Source: Absidia repens
Lineage: Eukaryota > Mucoromycota > Mucoromycetes > Mucorales > Cunninghamellaceae
DNA: 64,000 nucleotides
Reading direction: 5' to 3'
Assembly: GCA_002105175.1 (NCBI GenBank)
Contig: MCGE01000045.1
Span: 1 to 64,000 of the forward strand
The notes beneath the pieces were generated by a model, which was not told the origin of the DNA, searched no databases, and was given only the letters and a program-made list of their open reading frames with translations. Made by a program: the position numbers and the translations under genes. Positions 10,461 through 21,153 of this stretch are shown piece by piece (the first letter of the stretch is position 1; each line of letters begins with the position of its first letter).

Positions 10461-10870
10461 CTTTTAATGACGTTTAAACACACATCATTGAAGTAAAGAC
10501 AGGTTTTATTGGAGCAAAGACAAAAAATTTTATTGAAGCAGAGACATATTTTATTGAAAAAAGAGACATACTAAGCTAATCACGACAACCCCAAAATCCT
10601 AGAATCAAAATGAAAGGGTTTCCCCATGCATCTTGCAATGCCTTTTCTGAAACCCTTCTAAACTAGTCCTAACAGAAAGCCAAGTCCACCAGGTCCACAA
10701 CGAGCCAAAAACCGTAACGAAAAAATATTTTTCATTAAAAAAAAAAGAAAAGAAAGAGAAAGAGAGGGAGAAAATGGGGGATGCCGCTTCAAAAATAATT
10801 CAGGCTGACGGGCTTTGATTTTCAATCCTGTCACAAAAAAATCTGGAGGACCGTCAACAAACAAAAACAA
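10461..10870 (-). repeat. Core element, copy 3
   Basis: Core at 10606-10643. It has the full set of side motifs: TTTTATTG(A/G) tracts at 10500-10560, ACTAGTCCTAACAG at 10660, and the purine tract at 10740-10775. Confidence 0.85.
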
Positions 10871-11200
10871 AGTCGGGAAGCCCTACAGCCATAATAGCAA
10901 GCCTCTACTGGATGCTTCAGTATTGCTTACAACATTATAGTATGTAGAAGGATTTACAGTAATAAATTGGTTTGGAAAATAGATCACCACAGTATAGGGA
11001 TAAACTACCGAACAAGAATAGTATGTAGAACAGATTTTCACAATATAATAGTATGTACATTAGTATGCAGATTAGTCTATCACAGTAGAATAGCTTTGTT
11101 ACCCAATGTTCATTGCAAAATAAAAAAAACCTTTTATTGAATCATGATAGTCAAGACTATACTAAAAGGAAAGAAGATTTAAATAGAGGCCGCTAATAGT
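10871..11200 (-). repeat. Block B, copy 1
   Basis: AT-rich block with many 'GTATGTAGAACAG' and 'CATTAGTATGCAGATTAG' phrases. It ends in 'TTTTATTGAATCATGATAG', a poly-A signal on the minus strand. It recurs at 16231 (reversed), 17905 and 18781, always beside a core element. Confidence 0.8.
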
Positions 11201-11249
11201 AGTTGAGAGAGGTGCTAATCTAGATGAATGGTGTAGAAGAAGGAACGAT

Positions 11250-11560
11250 GTCAAATAAAAAAAGGAATCTCTCAAAGGGATCTCTAAAAGGGATCTCCAA
11301 ACTTCACATGAAGCTTAAACGCACATCATTGAAGCAAACAACCATTTTTTTCAAACAAAGACAAGTTTTATTGAAGCAGAGATATACTTTATTGAAGAAA
11401 AGTGACATACATGTAATAAGCTATCAAGACATTTCCCCAAGATCCTACAATCAAAAGGAAAGGGATTCCCCATGCTTCTTGCAATCCCTTTTCTAAAACC
11501 CTTCTAAACTAGTTTCTAACAAAAAGCCAAGGCCACCAGGTCCAGAATGAGCTCAAAACA
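11250..11560 (-). repeat. Core element, copy 4
   Basis: Core at 11451-11490 with the variant AAAAGGAAAGGGATTCCCC. The purine tract side is lost and replaced by unrelated sequence after about 11560. Confidence 0.8.
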
Positions 11561-12230
11561 GTGAACAGATGTTGGCTCATTCCCGTTGATTTCTATTTTT
11601 TTTGTGTCCTCCTTTTTTCTTTCGATAAACAATCCAGGCTGGCGGCTGGAGATGAATTGAAACCCTGTCACCCCATCTGGAGCTCCTCAGATAGCTGGTG
11701 GAATTTTACAGCCTGCAAATTCGAGGAAACGTGCAATATTTTCTTTGCTTTGTATAAAGCAAACTACTGCACCGTTTGACTTCAAAATTTCCATGCATCT
11801 TCAGAATAGTTATACAATCATTTTTTGTCACTAAACCAACCATCCATGTCTCATACAATTAATTATAGAATGCTCTAAAGTCTACGCCTAGAAGCTCACA
11901 GCTAAAGCCTACAGCCATAATATAATATCCGCCTTTACACTTTCGTCCACCATCAACCACACACATAGTTGGCACCCAAGTTCGCTTGAAACCGCTCTCT
12001 AGTCACATGCTCCTTCTACTCATACTATTTTTCCCTCCATTATCCCCATACACACACAGAACAAGCCCGCCATACCGCTAACACAAGTAAACCCCCTAAA
12101 AAACGCCGGTGTGGGGGGAGCTTTCAAACCAATAAAAGAATAAAGAAATTATAAATAAAGGTTAATAGTAATTGATAAAGCTACTAGCCTAGAAGAATGG
12201 TGTTAGAAAAAAAAAGGTCGGAGGAAGGAA
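11561..12230. other. No gene recognised
   Basis: A short open frame at 11561-11779 has no recognisable domain. Around 12120-12230 there are phrases related to the tail of block B ('GATAAAGCTACTAGCCTAGA'). Confidence 0.4.
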
Positions 12231-12488
12231 TGGTGTATAAAAAAGGGATCTTCAAGTGGGATCTGTAAACTTCCAATAAAGCGCTCTTCATTAAAGCAAA
12301 GACATACTTTATCGAGACAAATGCATGTTTCCTGAAGCAAAAATATTGTTGTTGTTATTTTTATTGTGGTTTGTTTAAATCAAAGGTACATTTTATTAAG
12401 AAAATAACACAAATAAGCTAATCATGAGTCCCAAGATCCTAGATCAAAAATGAAAGGGTTTCCCCATGCATCTTGTAATCGCTAATCT
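12231..12488 (-). repeat. Core element, copy 5, cut by an LTR fragment
   Basis: Core at 12445-12482. The element stops at 12488, where an LTR end begins. Confidence 0.8.
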
Positions 12489-12567
12489 CTGTCGTATTTG
12501 TCATCCTCTATATTTACATTATAAATCAATCTATCAAATATAGCAAATGTTAGACTCAGATCAGGCA
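12489..12567 (-). mobile_element. LTR type beta, terminal 79-bp fragment
   Basis: Starts TGTCGTATTTGTCATCC, the reverse complement of the last part of the LTR at 20813-21131. It abuts the protease remnant and is best read as the 3' LTR end of that element after an internal deletion. Confidence 0.8.
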
Positions 12568-13622
12568 CGAAGAGTCAGCTCGTAATTTCCCCCGATCCGC
12601 ACGGGTACGTCCATGACAATATCGCAGACTACCCTGGTTTTTCCGTCAAATCCTGATAAGACCATCCTATCACCATTAGGAACCAGACCCAAGCGCTTCA
12701 CCAGATCCATACTGATAAGGGAGACCGAGGCACCAGTGTCGACACCGCGGATATCACTTGATCGCCGATTACAATTGGAGCACGAAAGGGGGAGCTGTCC
12801 TTCATTTTCCCGTGTGAGTATTCGTAACATGCCACCGAGCCGCCATCGTGCAGACTATCGCCATCGTCAGAGTCGTCGGGGTCGTCATCAGAGCTGGAAG
12901 AGTCCGAGTCGCCGTATTCATCAGTGTCACTACTGTCGATTCCGTTGACTGAGAGGTTGTTGACTTGTCCTTCTAATTGACCAGACCTTCTCCCGAGAAG
13001 GAATCGTAAGCCGGCTTGCAGGTCCCGTTTTGCTGTCTTGTCTATGCATACCCAATCCAAAAGAGTCAGTCCAGAATCCACCTGTCGTATTTGTCATTTG
13101 TCATCATCCATATATATCAGATACGCGATTACCTCGCGTCCACAATTGTACCTTGTCACTCTCCAGCATAACCTCACACTGGCTATGTTTCACTTGGTCT
13201 ACAATCAATATCAAAGATTAATCATCCATCTCTTCCATAATACACTATTTTATTCCTCATCTCGAACTCTACCATAATCATTATCATCTACAATCATCTA
13301 TCATCAAGAAATTTATTATTCAACATCCGCTTCCATACTTTTACTATAAAACCCACTATCATTTTATTTAATAAAACATATCTGTTATATCACTTACTTG
13401 ATTGACTTTACCATACTCAAATTATTACACCACCTCCATCAATCGATCCCAAATCTTCCTTTCAGGCGCCGACACCTTCATTTTCTTGAGTACCCTTTTT
13501 TTCTTTTGGGGAGGAACACCAACCAGATTCGATCCAGCAAATGGAGTAATCGGAGCACCGCCACCAGAAACCACACCAGGAATAACACCATCACCACCGA
13601 GATGCGCCACACCAGGGAACAC
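12561..13622 (-). pseudogene. LTR-retrotransposon gag-protease remnant
   Basis: Three pieces on the minus strand. 13435-13622 gives the start (MFPGVAHLGGDG...KIWDRLMEVV). 12698-13077 continues it (DSGLTLLDWVCIDKTAKRDL and an acidic Ser/Asp linker). 12561-12760 carries a retropepsin-like segment with DTGASVSLIS and, downstream, MVLSGFDGKTRVV. The DTGA motif is the catalytic aspartate site of retroviral-type proteases. Two lesions are visible: a solo LTR (13083-13429) splits the ORF between MEVV and DSGL, and two extra bases just before DTGAS change the frame. The ORF stops soon after the protease start, and reverse transcriptase and integrase are missing. The element is dead. Confidence 0.82.
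13083..13429 (-). mobile_element. Solo LTR type beta, 347 bp, duplication CCACC
   Basis: Starts TGTCGTATTTG and ends AAATTATTACA, flanked by CCACC at 13078-13082 and 13430-13434. Removing it and one duplication joins the gag frame exactly. Confidence 0.92.
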
Positions 13623-14359
13623 ATATTTTGCTGCCCATATTTTACTATTTAATTTTTATATATAATGATCATAGTTTACTGCCTTAACTATATTATTCTA
13701 CTTCCAACCACATTCCTTCCACCACTCTCTTATATATCCCCTAACATCCTCTACTACTCCAAACCTTATCACTATTAGCATTTTACTTTTATTTCCTATT
13801 CATCTTTTTACTACCACTTTCCCCAATCGGAACATTCCACCGATTTAATATAAAAAGATGAATTAAATCAAATCCAATAAAGATCATTCAATTACCAACG
13901 TTCAAATATCATTGTTTTATTTCATAAAACAAATCAAACACTACTATCAAAGATCCACTTATCTTTCCAGTGTTCCTTTTTATATATCACGCTATATAAT
14001 TCCTTGTCCTCATCAGACATTATTTTTGGTTGTCTCGTCATCCATTGTTGAACCTACAGTAATTGTCTCGCTCCTAAAATTTAATTTGATGTCCGCTGTG
14101 TCCTTCGGCATTACTGTATGCCCATTGCATAATACATTTGTCTAATTGTATACTTCAGTATTTTAATATCTAGTCACGACTAGTCCTCTCCATTACTATA
14201 TATACATACTTCTACTGTTCTTTATTATTGTAAGCCCCATTCAAGAATAGTCATGCTAATCTACATTGTTCTAATCACCCTTTCTGTCCATTTTCCCCTG
14301 ACGTGCATACCTATCACTATAGGTGCAGGTACTCTAAACTTTTTCCAATTTTAAAACCT
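13623..14359. other. AT-rich DNA, no gene recognised
   Basis: Probably the untranslated leader side of the gag remnant. Many ACC/ATT-rich phrases are present but no clear LTR or ORF. Confidence 0.4.
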
Positions 14360-14592
14360 GACACCTGTGGTCTATCAAAAAAAAAAAGGATTCCTGCAGT
14401 CTATCAAAAAAAAAGGATTCCTGCTGTCTATCCAAAAAAAAGGATTCCTGCTGTCTATCAAAAAAGAAGAGCTTCTCCAGTCTATCATAAAAAAAAGGGG
14501 GTTCCTGTGGTCTATCAAAAAAAGGGGGGTTCCCGCTATATTTCAAAAAAAAGAAGATTCCTGCTATCTATCAAAAAAAAAAAAAAAAAAAA
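14360..14592 (+). repeat. 17-mer/poly-A minisatellite, array f
   Basis: About nine units with A-run spacers. It abuts the LTR that starts at 14595. Confidence 0.85.
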
Positions 14593-14751
14593 GTTGTAAT
14601 GTTGGTGTAGTAGGTGATAAGTCAAAATAAGTGAGACAAAGTTATATTTTTATTTCAGTAAAATGATGGAAGGCTTTTATAATAAAATTGGGGAAGCGGT
14701 TGTTGGAATAAGAAATTTCTACTATTAATACTGTATATTATTGGATAAGAT

Positions 14752-15220
14752 TAGGCCTGGCTACTTTGCCCCGGTCGGGCCACTGCCCCGATAGCCCCGA
14801 CATCGGGCTGGGTCGTCGGTCCAGTATTTTTTATATCTAGAAATCCCCGGTCCCCGCCCGATTGGCAAAATACCCGACCCAATTGCCCCAGTTGCCCCAG
14901 TTGCCCCAGTTGACCCGACTGACCCGACTGACCCGATTGACCCGATTGACCCGATTGACCCGATTGACCCAGTTGACATAAAAAACAAAAATGGGGCTGA
15001 CGAAAATAAAAAATCACCTGAGAATTATAAAAAAATTTACTCGGAATCGGTAAAAACAATTACCGATTGCCCGCCTCTCGGTAAAAAAGTCCCAATGCCC
15101 ATGGGGATACCATCTTCCCCGACCCGACCCAGCCCCAGCTATCGAGAAGAGTCCCGATGTCCCATGGGGATGGCATCTGCCCCGACCCGCCCGGCCCGAC
15201 TTCAATTAGAGCCAGGCCTA
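14752..15220. mobile_element. hAT-like non-autonomous element, 469 bp, 8-bp duplication
   Basis: Starts TAGGCCTGGCT and ends AGCCAGGCCTA, a short perfect inverted repeat. It is flanked by GATAAGAT on both sides (14744-14751, 15221-15228). The sister LTR has a single GATAAGAT at 20957-20964, an empty site. An 8-bp duplication with TAGGCCTGG-like ends fits the hAT superfamily. The interior is GC-rich, unlike its surroundings, and has no transposase. Confidence 0.9.
14879..14977. repeat. 9-bp minisatellite inside the hAT-like element
   Basis: About eleven units of TTGCCCCAG, then TTGACCCGA variants. The minus strand reads as a Gly-x-x collagen-like frame only because the period is nine. Confidence 0.85.
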
Positions 15221-15404
15221 GATAAGATAGAGATGAGGGTATAAATCATTGGCCTGTGATTAGATGATTGAATGATTATTGGTGTACTGACAGATCGGGA
15301 TTGAATATGACAGTTAGTGCCTGATCTGAGTCTGACATTTGCTATATTTGATACATTGATTTATAATGTAAATATAGAGGATGACAGATACGACAGTGAT
15401 GAGT

Positions 15405-15610
15405 AATCTTTTTTTTTGGAAGATAGCAGAAACCCCTTATTTTGATAGACAGCAGAAACCTTTTTTTTTTGATAGACAGCAGGATTTTTTTTTTTTTGAT
15501 AGACAGCAGGATTTTTTTTTTTTTTGATAGACAGCAGGAAGCTTTTTTTTTTTGATAGACAGCAGGAACCTTTTTTTTATAGACAGCTGGAACCTTTTTT
15601 TTTAAGTCAG
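15405..15610 (-). repeat. 17-mer/poly-A minisatellite, inverted array g
   Basis: About nine units reading GATAGACAGCAGGAACC with T runs. It is the reverse orientation of array f on the other side of the LTR. Confidence 0.85.
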
Positions 15611-16230
15611 CAGGGATCCCTCCTTTTTTTGGATCTCCATCTTCTTTTTTTCACGGAATGGCTTTATCAGATCTCCAAGTGATCAGGCGATGGTTTTAGT
15701 TTAGAGATGCAGAAGTGTAGTCTGTTTCAATAAAAAAAAAGTTTACTCACGAATGAAGGATGGGTTGAGGATGGAGATGATGGGTTTAGTTTAGAGATTG
15801 TGTGGAGTAAATAAAGAAGGTGGGGTATTGTAGTGTGTAAAAGAGCGGCCGATAGGAAGTGATAATGTGGGAAGAGGGTATAATGCGGAAAATGGCAATT
15901 TGTGTGTTGTGTATTGTGTGTGTGTCGAAAATAGCAATTAGTTGTGTGTCCAAATTTCCCGTTTTGTTTGAGTGACAAAAATAGCAAGTTTGCAGTGCGC
16001 AAAATAGCCGATTAGCAGCGGTTCCGGAAAGCAGACATGTGTTCGGTTTGAAAAATGAGAGTTTGGTTAAAAAATAGGATGTGCTTAAAGTTGATTAGCA
16101 GTTTTAGATGGGTGTGTTTCAAAGTCATTAGAAGGTTGCAGATCCCTATGTTTGGCTCCATGATGTGTGTTTCAAGGTCATTAGGAGTTTGGCTATCCCT
16201 TTTCGAGATCCGTATTGCTTGTAGACTAGT
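15611..16230 (-). repeat. Block E (reversed) and unassigned DNA
   Basis: 15630-15780 is block E in reverse. The rest is TG-rich sequence with a GTGTGTTGTGTATTGTG stretch near 15900. No gene was recognised. Confidence 0.5.
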
Positions 16231-16560
16231 TCTTAGATTTTCTTTCCTTTAGTATAGTCTGGACTACGTATCATGATTCAATAAAAGTTTTTTTTATTTT
16301 GCGATGAACAATGGGTGACAAAGCTATTCTACTGTGGTAGACTAATCTGCATACTAATGAACATACCACTATACTGTGTTAATCTGTTCTACATACTATT
16401 CTTGTTTGGTAGCCTATCCCTATACTGTGGTGATCTATTTTCCGAACCAATTTACTATGGTTAATACTTCTACTGTACATGCTATAATGTTGTAACCAAT
16501 ACTGAAGCATACAGTAGGGGCTTGTTATTATGGCTGTAGGACTTCCCGTCTTTGTTTTTG
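16231..16560 (+). repeat. Block B, reversed copy
   Basis: Reverse complement of 10871-11200, joined to core element copy 6. Confidence 0.8.
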
Positions 16561-17080
16561 TTTGTAGATAGCCCTCCCGATTTTTTGTGACGGGATTGAA
16601 AATCAAAGCCCGATCCGCCTGAATTATTTTTGGGGCGACATCCCTCATTTTCTCTCTCTCTTTCTCTTTCTTTCCATTTTTTTTAAACAAAAATTCATTT
16701 TTTTGTCACTGTTTTTTACTCGTTGTGGAGGTGGTGGCTTTGGCTTTCTGTTAGGACTAGTTTAAAAGGGTTTTGAGATTAGCGATTACAGGATGCATGG
16801 GGAAACCCTTTCATTTTGATTCTAGGATCTTGGCCAATGTCTTGATTAACTTAGTATGTCTCTTTTCTTCAATAAAATATGTCTCTGCTTCCATAAAATT
16901 TGTCTTTGCTTCAATAAAACATGTCTTTACTTCAATGATGTGTGTTTAAACGTCGTTAAAAGTTTGCAAATCCTCTTAGAAATCCCTCTTAGAAATCCCT
17001 CTTAGAAATCCCTCTTAGAAATCCCTCTTACAGATCCCTCTTAGAAATCCTTCTTACGATCCATCGTAGAGATCCCTTTT
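16561..17080 (+). repeat. Core element, copy 6
   Basis: Core at 16781-16820, reading GGGGAAACCCTTTCATTTTG on the plus strand. In order it has a pyrimidine tract at 16650-16682, ACTAGTTTAAAAGGG, the core, four TTC(A/C)ATAAAA-type motifs at 16868-16935, and the 15-bp minisatellite. Confidence 0.88.
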
Positions 17081-17164
17081 TTATACATCATTCCTTCTTC
17101 AGGCCTTTTGGTTAGTTAAACCTACTGATTTTGGTTTTGGCTCAAATAAACCAGACTTTTTTGG

Positions 17165-17570
17165 GCGGTATTTTTTTGGAGGGTTATGGGGGTAGTGGGG
17201 GGTCTTTTTTGGGGGTGTATGGGGGAGGCATTATTTTTGGGGGTGTATGGGGGAGGTCTTTATTTTGGGGGTGTATGGGGGGAGACGGGGTGTATGGGGG
17301 GAGGTCTTTATTTTGTGGGTGTATGGGGGGAGACTTTATTTTGGGGGTGTATGGGGGGAGGCATTATTTTGGGGGTGTATGGGGGAGGTCTTTATTTTGG
17401 GGGTGTATGGGGGGAGGTCTTTATTTTGGGGGTGTATGGGGGAGGTCTTTTTTGGGGGTGTATGGGGGGAGGCATTATTTTTGGGGGTGTATGGGGGGAG
17501 GCATTATTTTTGGGGGTGTATGGGGGAGGCATTATTTTGGGGGTGTATGGGGGAGGTCTTTTTTTAGGAC
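17165..17570 (+). repeat. G-rich minisatellite, about 13 units
   Basis: Units of about 26-31 bp: GGGGGTGTATGGGGGGAGG then CATTATTTT or TCTTTATTTT. All three plus-strand frames are open because of the repeat. The G-runs could form quadruplexes. It replaces the part of block D that should follow 17160. Confidence 0.9.
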
Positions 17571-17904
17571 GTGTTGTGCGGGGTATCTTTTTCTGGGCGG
17601 GTTTGTGGGGCAGGTATTTTTTTTGGAAAAGGAACTATCTCTCTCTTTTTTTCACGACATCCCTCAAGATCCCTCGACTGCTCTCGAGATCCTTTCATTC
17701 CCCTCCCTTTAGTTTAGTGACTTAAGTTTAGCGATGTTTCAATAAAAAAAGTTTTATTCATGAATGAAGAATGAGGTATTCTAATGTATACTATTCTACA
17801 GATCCGAAGTTGAATGGTGAGGATTGTTGTGATGAGGAAGGCAGCGAAAAGGCGAGAGAAAACAATTCAGGAGGAGCGGGTTTCGATTTTCAATCCCGTC
17901 ACAA

Positions 17905-18245
17905 AAAATCGGGAGGCCCGTCAACAAACAAAGCTAAAGGAGGGAAAGCCTACAGCCATAATAATAACCCTCTATGCTTCAGTATTGCTTACAACATTAT
18001 AGCATGTAGAGGCATTTACCGTACGAGATTGGTTTGGAAAATAGATCACCACACTATAGGGGTACACTACCAAACAAGAATAGTATGTAGAACAGTATAA
18101 TATTATGCTCATTAGTATGCAGATTAGTCTACCCCAATACAATGGCTTTGCCATCCATTGTTCATTGCAAAATAAAAAAGCTTTTATTGAATCTGATAGT
18201 CAATACTATACTAAAAGGAAAGAAGATGTAAATAGAGGTCGCTAA
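17905..18245 (-). repeat. Block B, copy
   Basis: Same as 10871-11200. It is preceded at 17830-17900 by the outer end of a core element (CAATCCCGTCACAAAAAAT). Confidence 0.8.
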
Positions 18246-18289
18246 TAGTAGCTGAGAGAGGTGCTAGTCTAGATGGATGGTGTAGAAGA

Positions 18290-18780
18290 AGGAAAGATGT
18301 ACAATAAAAAAAGGGATCTCTAAAGGGATCTCAAAACTTCTAAAGTCTAAACGCCACATCATGAAGCAAATACACATTTTTTCAAACCAAAACATGTTGT
18401 TTCTCCATCAAACACAGGTTTTATTGATGCAAAGTCCAAGTTTTATTGAAGCAGGCATGTTTTATTGAAGAAAAGAATCATACTAAGCTAATCAAGACAT
18501 TTCCCCAAGATCCTAGAATCAAAATGAAAGGGATTCCCCATGCATCTTGTAATCCCTTTTCTGAAACCCTTCTAAACTAGTCCTAACAGAAAGCCAAGGC
18601 CGCCAGGTCCACAACGAGCCAAAAACAGTGAAGAAAAAATAATTTTTCGTTAAAAAAAAAAGGAAAGAAAGAGAAAGAGAAGACAAAATGGGGGATGCCG
18701 CTTGAAAAATAATTCAGGCCGAGCGGGCTTTGATTTTCAATCCTGTCACAAAAAATGTGGAGGCCAGTCAATAAACGAAA
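18290..18780 (-). repeat. Core element, copy 7
   Basis: Core at 18520-18556 with the GGGATTCCCC variant. All side motifs are present. Confidence 0.85.
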
Positions 18781-19085
18781 ATAAAGACGGGAAACCCTAC
18801 AGCAATAATAACAAGCCTTATGCTTCAGTATTACTCACAACATTATATTCTGTAGAGGCATTTACCGTACAAAATTGGTTTGGAAAATAGATCACCACAT
18901 TATAGGGATAGAGTACCAAAACAAGAATAGTATGTAGAACAGACTACCACAGTATAATAGTATGTACATTATTATGTAGATTAGTCTACCACAGTAGAAT
19001 AACTTTGTCACCCATTGTTCATTGCAAAATAAAAAAAAAAACTTTTATTGAATAATCATAGTCAAGAATATACTAAAGGAAAGAA
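18781..19085 (-). repeat. Block B, copy
   Basis: Second block B in an alternating B-A-B-A series from 17.8 to 19.7 kb. Confidence 0.8.
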
Positions 19086-19674
19086 AATCTAAGTGCTAGT
19101 CTACAAGAAAAACGGATCTCAAAGGGGATCTACAAACTTCTAATGACCTTTTAAACACACATCATTGAAGCAAACATAGGGATCTGCAAACTTCTAATGA
19201 AGCTTAAACGCACATCATTGAGACAAATACATATTTTTCTTCAAACAAAGACAAATTTTATTGAAGCAGAGATACGCTTTATTGAAGAAAAGAGACATAC
19301 TAAGCTAATCAAGACATTTCCTCAAGATTCTCGAATCAAAATGAAAGGGTTTCTGTTTTACCAAATAAAATAAAGATATACTAAAACCTGTTTATTGCAT
19401 AAATAAAGATTGAATATAATAAAATAGAGAGAGGGGAGGAGACAAAAAGTACTTACCGTTATATTGACAACGGTTTAGAATATAAATAAAATAAGAATAT
19501 AAGGTGAAGAAAAAAGGGAAAGCGAGATAAAATATAAAATGTCAAAATATAAAAAAAAGTCTAAAGTCTAAAAGAGGAGTCGGAGTAAGAAGAGAGAAAT
19601 AAAAAGGTAACCATTATTACAACAGTTTCCACATGCAACTTGTAATCCCTTTTCTAAAACCCTTCTAAACTAGT
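19086..19674 (-). repeat. Core element, copy 8, split by an LTR
   Basis: The core is cut after GGGTTTC (19347-19353) and resumes at 19625 with GTTTCCACATGCAACTTG. It is truncated at 19674 by another LTR. Confidence 0.85.
19354..19624. mobile_element. Solo LTR type gamma, 271 bp, duplication GTTTC
   Basis: Starts TGTTTTACC and ends ATTACAACA, flanked by GTTTC (19349-19353, 19625-19629). It is inserted in the most conserved part of the core element. It contains two AATAAAG motifs near its start and no coding region. Confidence 0.9.
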
Positions 19675-20022
19675 TGTTGTAGTTTAGGTTTTTTATAAAA
19701 TAAAATAAAAGTAAAATAAAAAATAAAAAATAAGATGAGAATGTTGATAACCTTTATTTGATATAAATCAAGCATCTTTTTATAATGATGTGATTATGGT
19801 ATGAAACAGTATAACTACTACTACGGTTTGATATGATAAATGGGTTTCTTTTTCAAACACATGAAAAAGTGAAATCAGATCATGACACCCATATATGATC
19901 TGAGCCCTTGCATTGTAGCGCTGTATTTGAATTTATTTTTATTTCACTTACATTGTGCATGATTTACATCAATGTCACATTTTATTTTATTTCATTGCTA
20001 CATTCATATGCAAAATACAACA
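19675..20022 (+). mobile_element. LTR type alpha, 348 bp, mismatched flanks
   Basis: Starts TGTTGTAGTTTAGG and ends AATACAACA. The flanks CTAGT and ACATC do not match, and the two sides belong to different repeats. This suggests recombination between LTRs at different sites. Confidence 0.85.
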
Positions 20023-20340
20023 ACATCAAAAGCATCTATGCCTTCATCATTTGTATATCCGACTTATCTCTTCACTCTATTTTTTACCCCTGAATTCCCC
20101 ACTTATTCTCACACTTGTCATTCAACACATCAGATAGCACACAGCCTCAATTATCCGTAGTCTCAAATACACCGTTATCATGCTCCCATCCACAGCCACA
20201 AATATCTTCATTTTATTATAAAAAGACTTGACATTTTATCAATTAAATAAAAAAACCATATCAATTGTATCACTTATTTTACTCTTGTCTTTTTATTATC
20301 TCACATCCATTTCACCTTTGCAAATTATTACACACGAGAT
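20023..20340 (+). repeat. Repeat shared with 7800-8420
   Basis: Uninterrupted version of the repeat that is split by the LTR at 7982. It shows the empty site near 20182. Confidence 0.75.
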
Positions 20341-20812
20341 GGATAAATAAACATAATCTGTGACCTATAATCATAATTAAATCCTTGACAAAAATTCACC
20401 AACAGATAGCGATGACTTTGAAGAACCCGACAACGACAATACTAGTGTACTTGGCTTCACTCCGCAACCACACCAGCACAGTCAAAGGTCTCTTCAAACA
20501 ACTACTGATCACTTGGGGCCAAGTAGAAGGCGCACCAGATGATCTGCCGTTGATATCAACCTTCATTATGACCACCGACTGGGAAAATTATACACCTGGA
20601 TCCCATTGCCAAAAATTGTTACAATCACTGCCACCGTCCACCACCATGCCCACCATCAACAAGTGGCATTGGAAAACGTTTTGGTCACACCCCCAACGTT
20701 TCCACGCTCGCACACTCTGGCACCGCCTCCTCACTGGGAAATGATCTTGTCAACAAACCCTATCCAGGATCTGCCCTATGTCCACTGCTTCTTGTCTCTT
20801 TTGTGATGGCCC

Positions 20813-21131
20813 TGTAATAGTTGGTGTAGTAGAGTCAAAGTCAAATAAGTGAGACAAAGTTATATTTTTATTTTAGTAAAATGATGGAAGGCTTTTATAA
20901 TAAAATTGGGGAAGCGGTTATTGGAATAATAAATTTCTACTACTAATGTATTATTGGATAAGATAGAGATGAGAGAATAAATCATTGGACTGTGATTAGA
21001 TGATTGAATGATTATTGGTGTACTGACAGATCGGGATTGAATATGACAGTTAGTGCCTGATCTGAGTCTGGCATTTGCTATATTTGATACATTGATTTAT
21101 AATGTAAATATAGAGGATGACAAATACGACA
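20813..21131 (+). mobile_element. Solo LTR type beta, 319 bp, duplication GGCCC
   Basis: Starts TGTAATAGTTGG and ends AATACGACA, flanked by GGCCC (20808-20812, 21132-21136). It lies inside the LINE zinc-motif codons. Confidence 0.92.
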
Positions 21132-21153
21132 GGCCCCTCGGAAGGCCTCTCAC

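Larger units (their letters stand above)
14595..15395 (+). mobile_element. LTR type beta, split by a hAT-like element
   Basis: Starts TGTAATGTTGGTGTAG and ends GATACGACA. Without the insertion it is about 324 bp and matches 20813-21131. No matching target duplication is visible, so its flanks have probably been rearranged. The flanking minisatellites are in opposite orientation on its two sides. Confidence 0.85.

Noticed and set aside
14751..15059. Collagen-like Gly-x-x frame on the minus strand.
   Set aside because: It is the 9-bp minisatellite in a non-autonomous transposon.
16781..16820. Core element as a spliced-leader or snRNA gene because ATTTTGG resembles an Sm site.
   Set aside because: No donor GT at a fixed place before the site, no convincing stem on both sides, and AATAAA downstream is not expected for such genes. 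Kept only as a test within the main finding.
17131..17725. Three overlapping Gly/Tyr-rich frames, one of 193 codons.
   Set aside because: All are products of the G-rich minisatellite; three simultaneous open frames argue against coding.
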